Part shown: piece after piece, positions 4,953 through 8,823 of the stretch
Numbering within the stretch: position 1 is the stretch's first letter
How the letters are laid out: each line of letters begins with the position of its first letter
DNA from: Nanobdellota archaeon
GTDB taxonomy: Archaea; Nanobdellota; Nanobdellia; SCGC-AAA011-G17; JAFCDX01
NCBI GenBank assembly: GCA_018816585.1
Contig: JAHIVQ010000084.1
Span: forward strand, 1-8,823
DNA length: 8,823 bases
Direction: 5' to 3'
Position numbers and translations under genes: made by a program
Notes under the pieces: model-generated
What the model was told of the DNA's origin: nothing
Seen by the model: only the letters and a program-made list of their open reading frames with translations
The model's database searches: none

Positions 4953-7900
4953 ATGAAAAATATTGTTTGGTTTAAGGATATTTCTGAAGATGATATTGGT
5001 ATAGTTGGTGGTAAGGCCCAAAATCTTGGAATAATGTATAATCTAAAACTACCTGTTCCCCCTGGATTTGTTGTAACAGCACAAGCTTATCAAAGTTTTT
5101 TAGAAGATACAGGATTAAATAAAAAAATTTATTCTTTATTAAAAAATTTAGATATACAAGATACAGATAAACTAGAAAAAGTAGCAAAACAAGTTCAGGA
5201 AGCAATATTAGATAAAGAAGTTCCTGAAACTATTGCAAATGATGTAAAATTTGCTTATGATAATATTTCTATTGATTTGTCAGTATTCAAATCAGCATCT
5301 AAAAGTGCATTAGATATAATTAAAGCTGGACGTGACATTCCATGGGTTGCTGTACGTTCAAGTGCAACAGCAGAGGATCTACCAAGTATTTCAGAAAATG
5401 AGCATATTCTTGTTAAAATCAACAATAGAACTTATTTTAGACCAATGAAGAATATATACAGCTTAGTTGGAGATGGTTCTGATTATGAAATTGAAATTCC
5501 TGCTATGAAAGATAATAAAATCCAATGGATAAAAGTTGGAAGCTTATACAAGCACAAAATAAAGGAAGGCGAGAAATTATATAAAATAACCACCGAAACT
5601 GGAAGAGAAATTACTATAGCCCCAAATCATACATTAATAGTTTTAGATGAAGATACTCTTACTCCAAAAAATGTTAAATCCATTAAATTTCTTAAAGGAG
5701 ATGAAAAACTTCCTGCAATAAACAAACTTCCTATTTTAGACTTAAAACAAGAAAACATTGATATATTAGACTACATAAATGGAGAAGATATAATAGAAGA
5801 AGATGGATTATTAAAGATTAAAAATAAATCAACCAATTGGAGAATTCAATATGGTTTACCAAGAAAAATAAATTTAACAAAAGACTTTGCTTATTTTTTG
5901 GGAGTTTATTGCGCAGAAGGATGCACATACAAAGAGAATGAGATAATAATAACCAATTCTGATAATAAAATAATGAATAGAGTAATCAGATTTGTTTCTT
6001 CTGTGAAATTATATAATAATCAGAAAATAAACAGATATAGCTTAAGATTCCATAATAAGGCATTTACCCGATTTCTTAAAAATACAATTGGTGATCAAAG
6101 CAAAAATAAAAAAGGAAAAGGTGAGGGATGCAGGAATAAAAGAGTCCCGGAATTTGTTTTTGGGTGGAATAAAGAACTAATTGGAGAATTTCTAAGAGGT
6201 TGCTTTGATGGGGATGGTTATTGCGGAAAAAATGCAATAGAATATTGCTCTACTTCTAAAATGCTTACTAGTGGAATAATAAAGCTTTTAGAAATGTTAG
6301 AAATAGAATGGTATTTGAGAGAGAAAAATAATGCTTTTAATATTATAATACATCCTTGGAGTTTTGATAACTTTTCTAAATTTATTTGTTTTGAATGTGA
6401 CTGCAAAAAAGATAAATTAAACAAATTAATTAAAGAATTTAACGAGAGAAAAAACCACCCTGAATTTTTAAATAATATACATACCTCAAGCAAACTATCA
6501 ATGTTTTTAAGGAATAAATTTGAAGATTCTATTCCTAAAGATAAAATACTAGCAAATTTCTGCCCAAAATGCCAAAGCAAAATAAACAAAAGCAGCAAAT
6601 ACCTAAAAAAAGAAAGATTTTACTGCGGCGAATGCCATAAGGCATTTTATGAAAATGATGTAATCAAAAAAGAAATTGAACAGTATGTTTATTATGATTC
6701 TAAAGGGAAATTTACTAAAAATCAAATACCTTGGAACAAAGGATTCTTGTCTAAAAAATATGGATTTAAGCAATTTCAAAAATTAATATCTAAAAATAAT
6801 TTACAATTTGACAGCTTGAATGATTCAGTTAAATGGGATCAGATTAAGGAAATCAAAGAAGTGGATTGCAATGGTTATGTCTATGATTTTTGTATTCCCG
6901 AAGTTGAGAATTTTGCTGCTGGTATTGGTGGGATTATAACACATAATACAGCATCATTTGCAGGACAGCAAGAGACTTTCTTAAATATAAAAGGGGGAGA
7001 TAATATTATTCGTGCATTACAAAGATGCTGGGCCTCATTATTTACAGCAAGAGCAATCTATTACAGAACAAAAAATAATTTTCCACATGATAAAGTATTA
7101 ATTGCTGTTATAATACAAAAGATGATTGATTCTGAAAGTTCTGGTGTAATGTTTACAATTAATCCAGCTACAAATAAAAATGAAATAATAATTGAAGCAG
7201 GATTTGGATTAGGTGAAGCAATAGTTGGAGGACAAATAACCCCTGATACTTATACAATAAACAAAGAAAATTATGAAATAAAAGAAAAAAAGATTTCAAA
7301 TCAACCTTGGATGTATGCACGTGATGAAGGTTTACGTAGAACAAATAAAATAATGTTAAGCCCTGCAAAAGCAAAAGAACAAAAATTAACAGATGATCAA
7401 ATAATAAGACTCGCTGAAATAGGGAAAAAAATTGAAAGGCATTATAACAAACCACAAGATATTGAATATGCTATTGAGCATGGAAGAATATACATAGTAC
7501 AGACAAGATCTGTAACAACAGAAGATAAAGTAAAAAAAGCAAGAATACATGATGAGATAAAAGCAACGCCTATTCTTAATGGTCTTGGTGCAAGCCCAGG
7601 AATTGGTTCTGGTATTGTTAAAATAGTGCAGAATATAAATGATCTTAATAAAATACAGAAAGGAGATATTTTAGTAACTGTTATGACAAATCCTGATTTT
7701 GTTGTTGCTATGCAAAAAGCTTCTGCTATACTAACTGATGAAGGTGGAATTACAAGTCACGCCGCCATAGTTTCAAGAGAAATGGGAATTCCTTGTGTTG
7801 TTGGTTCAGAAAATGCAACTAAGATATTAAAAGATAATGATACAATAACAGTTGATGGTACTAATGGAAAAGTATACAAAGGAAAACCTGAATTAGAAGA

Positions 7901-8823
7901 ATCTAAAAAAGAAAAAATAGAATATCCATTTAGAGAGACAAAAACTAAAATATATATGAATCTTGGTGAACCAGATAAAATTGATGAATATAAAGAATTA
8001 TTTTTTGATGGTATTGGATTAATGAGATTAGAATTTGTAATTGCAAATAAGATTGGAGAGCACCCAAATATGTTGATAAGAACAGGCCAGCAAAATGAAT
8101 ATATTAATGGGTTATGTGAAGGAATAAAAAAAGTTGCTTCAAATATTGATGGAAAACCTATAATTGTAAGATTTTCAGATTTCAAAACTAATGAATATAA
8201 GAATTTAAAAGGTGGAGAGGAATTTGAACCTCATGAAGATAATCCAATGATTGGATGGCGTGGAGTTTCAAGATATGTTAGTGAAGAATTTAAAGAAGCT
8301 TTCAAATTAGAATGTGCAGCAATAAAAAAAGTTCGTGAAGAATACAAAAATGTTTATGTAATGTTACCATTTGTAAGAACAGTTGATGAAGTAACTAAAT
8401 GTTTAGCTATAATGAAAGATTGTGGTCTTGAAAGAAATGAAGATTTCAAAATATTCTTGATGGCTGAAGTTCCTTCAATGGCTTTAATACCTGAAGAATT
8501 TGCTGAATTAGACATTGATGGTGTTTCTATTGGATCAAATGATTTAACACAATTATGTTTAGGTGTTGATCGTGACTCTGCCAAACTGGGAAGAATGCAT
8601 TATTTTGATGAAAGAAATCATGCTGTACTTAAAGCAATTCATAATATTATAAATGGATTTAAAGAGAAAGGAAAAACAGTTTCTATTTGTGGCCAAGCTC
8701 CAAGTGAATATAAAGAATTATTTTTTGATGGTATTGGATTAATGAGATTAGAATTTGTAATTGCAAATAAGATTGGAGAGCACCCAAATATGTTGATAAG
8801 AACAGGCCAGCAAAATGAATATA
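4953..8823 (+). CDS. ppsA: Phosphoenolpyruvate synthase precursor containing an intein (3' end not in window)
   Basis: The frame is open for 1290 codons to the window end. N-extein residues 1-144 (GGKAQNLG..., VPPGFVVTAQAY, WVAVRSSATAEDLP) belong to the pyruvate-phosphate-dikinase ATP-binding domain. The intein is 145-665. The C-extein resumes TASFAGQQETFLNIKGG and continues VMFTINPAT, GFGLGEAIVGGQITPDTY and QTRSV. The phosphohistidine domain has TDEGGITSHAAIV with His936 (415 after splicing). The PEP-binding barrel has MNLGEPDKIDEYKEL..., MIGWRGVSRY, VMLPFVRT, SIGSNDLTQL and VSICGQAP with Cys1246 (725 after splicing). The enzyme makes PEP from pyruvate, ATP and water, giving AMP and phosphate, the entry to gluconeogenesis. 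After residue 1251 the sequence repeats residues 1011-1050 instead of giving the expected family C-terminus, so the last 40 codons are doubtful. Confidence 0.95.
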   Translation, partial: MKNIVWFKDISEDDIGIVGGKAQNLGIMYNLKLPVPPGFVVTAQAYQSFLEDTGLNKKIYSLLKNLDIQDTDKLEKVAKQVQEAILDKEVPETIANDVKFAYDNISIDLSVFKSASKSALDIIKAGRDIPWVAVRSSATAEDLPSISENEHILVKINNRTYFRPMKNIYSLVGDGSDYEIEIPAMKDNKIQWIKVGSLYKHKIKEGEKLYKITTETGREITIAPNHTLIVLDEDTLTPKNVKSIKFLKGDEKLPAINKLPILDLKQENIDILDYINGEDIIEEDGLLKIKNKSTNWRIQYGLPRKINLTKDFAYFLGVYCAEGCTYKENEIIITNSDNKIMNRVIRFVSSVKLYNNQKINRYSLRFHNKAFTRFLKNTIGDQSKNKKGKGEGCRNKRVPEFVFGWNKELIGEFLRGCFDGDGYCGKNAIEYCSTSKMLTSGIIKLLEMLEIEWYLREKNNAFNIIIHPWSFDNFSKFICFECDCKKDKLNKLIKEFNERKNHPEFLNNIHTSSKLSMFLRNKFEDSIPKDKILANFCPKCQSKINKSSKYLKKERFYCGECHKAFYENDVIKKEIEQYVYYDSKGKFTKNQIPWNKGFLSKKYGFKQFQKLISKNNLQFDSLNDSVKWDQIKEIKEVDCNGYVYDFCIPEVENFAAGIGGIITHNTASFAGQQETFLNIKGGDNIIRALQRCWASLFTARAIYYRTKNNFPHDKVLIAVIIQKMIDSESSGVMFTINPATNKNEIIIEAGFGLGEAIVGGQITPDTYTINKENYEIKEKKISNQPWMYARDEGLRRTNKIMLSPAKAKEQKLTDDQIIRLAEIGKKIERHYNKPQDIEYAIEHGRIYIVQTRSVTTEDKVKKARIHDEIKATPILNGLGASPGIGSGIVKIVQNINDLNKIQKGDILVTVMTNPDFVVAMQKASAILTDEGGITSHAAIVSREMGIPCVVGSENATKILKDNDTITVDGTNGKVYKGKPELEESKKEKIEYPFRETKTKIYMNLGEPDKIDEYKELFFDGIGLMRLEFVIANKIGEHPNMLIRTGQQNEYINGLCEGIKKVASNIDGKPIIVRFSDFKTNEYKNLKGGEEFEPHEDNPMIGWRGVSRYVSEEFKEAFKLECAAIKKVREEYKNVYVMLPFVRTVDEVTKCLAIMKDCGLERNEDFKIFLMAEVPSMALIPEEFAELDIDGVSIGSNDLTQLCLGVDRDSAKLGRMHYFDERNHAVLKAIHNIINGFKEKGKTVSICGQAPSEYKELFFDGIGLMRLEFVIANKIGEHPNMLIRTGQQNEY
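5385..6947 (+). mobile_element. Intein with LAGLIDADG endonuclease, inserted in the PEP synthase ATP-binding domain
   Basis: 521 codons, precursor residues 145-665, between Pro144 and Thr666. Rejoined exteins read AEDLP-TASFAGQQETF, matching other PEP synthases (EDLP-D-ASFAGQQETF in E. coli), which fixes both boundaries. Block A: S145-ISENEHILVKI, so Ser is the first nucleophile. Block B: GREITIAPNHTL with His226; the usual Thr three residues before it is Ala223. Endonuclease blocks: FAYFLGVYCAEG (Glu322) and FLRGCFDGDG (Asp421), both acids present. Blocks F and G: VYDFCIPEVENFAAG and GGIITHN with His664-Asn665. The next residue Thr666 can act as the C-extein nucleophile. All catalytic residues for splicing except the block B Thr are present, so it is probably active and the endonuclease probably functional. 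Residues 537-561 carry C-x2-C-x17-C-x2-C, an added zinc ribbon. A PEP synthase intein is known from Methanocaldococcus jannaschii; I cannot say if the site is the same. Confidence 0.93.
7985..8103 (+). repeat. 119-nt direct repeat, internal copy (start of the PEP-binding barrel in ppsA)
   Basis: This copy fits the enzyme: it encodes EYKELFFDGIGLMRLEF and IGEHPN, right after MNLGEPDKID, as in other PEP synthases. It is identical base for base to 8705-8823, 720 nt further on. The base before each copy differs (A at 7984, G at 8704). Confidence 0.95.
8705..8823 (+). repeat. 119-nt direct repeat, terminal copy, probable assembly artefact
   Basis: This is an exact copy of 7985-8103 that runs to the last base of the window. 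PEP synthases at this point, after the ICGQAPS motif, normally read toward a short C-terminus containing an S-I-S-x-N-P-D motif, not a second FFDGIGLMRLEF. The short shared stretch TGAATATAAAGAATT at the junction would let an assembler jump back. The shift of 720 nt keeps the frame, which happens by chance one time in three. Confidence 0.85.

Noticed and set aside
4709..5205. Three short frames (4709-4891 plus; 4809-5021 and 4972-5205 minus) over uL16 and the ppsA start
   Set aside because: They overlap firmly identified genes in other frames and look like reversed AT-rich coding sequence (Leu/Phe/Tyr-rich).
6218..8584. Minus-strand frames at 6218-6598, 7168-7455, 7757-8185 and 8354-8584
   Set aside because: All are antisense to the intein or PEP synthase coding sequence; apparent membrane-like stretches come from reverse-complemented Lys/Glu/Asn codons.
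8705..8823. True tandem duplication of the PEP synthase barrel domain
   Set aside because: The copy is exact at DNA level, stops at the window end, and replaces sequence the family expects. Any real duplication old enough to be functional should show substitutions.
1..8823. CRISPR array, toxin-antitoxin gene pair, rRNA or transposase
   Set aside because: No regularly spaced repeats, no inverted-repeat-bounded element, no rRNA-like stretch and no transposase motifs were seen. The only long repeat is the 119-nt pair in ppsA.

Overview
The window is AT-rich (about 30% G+C by eye) and archaeal. The ribosomal proteins are archaeal/eukaryotic-type eL33 and uL16. A tRNA gene carries bulge-helix-bulge (BHB) introns, archease and RtcB sit together, and most genes have a TATA-like box 22-35 nt before the start codon with almost no leader. 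Small, tightly packed genes, low G+C and two LAGLIDADG elements fit a DPANN-type archaeon (Woesearchaeota/Pacearchaeota-like), but that lineage is inference.

Left region (1-954, minus strand): a compact three-gene operon reading archease, NUT15-like NUDIX hydrolase, rtcB. The last gene is cut by the window edge after 47 codons. Archease and RtcB are the tRNA ligation machinery. The genes abut or overlap by one base.

Middle left (1010-1891): a free-standing LAGLIDADG homing endonuclease gene (+) runs head-on into a tRNA-Val(UAC) gene (-). The tRNA gene has two introns: a 20-nt one in the D-arm and a 13-nt one at the usual 37/38 position. Each can be folded into a textbook BHB (4-bp central helix, 3-nt bulges), and removing both gives a standard 73-nt tRNA. 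The last 17 codons of the endonuclease are antisense tRNA sequence, and its stop codon lies in the anticodon loop. A doubly interrupted tRNA therefore lies about 0.8 kb from the operon whose products ligate spliced tRNA halves.

Centre (1932-4042): a 503-aa protein with a nucleotidyltransferase domain, a second degenerate copy of that domain in front, and a probable HEPN-like helical domain behind. It is followed on the minus strand by a two-gene operon of unrecognised small proteins (61 aa with four cysteines; 123 aa).

Right (4101-8823): eL33 and uL16 ribosomal protein genes, then phosphoenolpyruvate synthase (ppsA). ppsA is interrupted by a 521-residue intein (Ser at the start, His-Asn at the end, Thr as first C-extein residue) with its own LAGLIDADG endonuclease and a zinc-ribbon-like module. 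The intein splits the conserved ATP-binding-domain segment EDLP/ASFAGQQETF. The last 119 bases of the window exactly copy an internal part of ppsA (7985-8103). The protein family predicts different sequence there, so this looks like an assembly artefact at a contig end, and the true ppsA C-terminus is missing.
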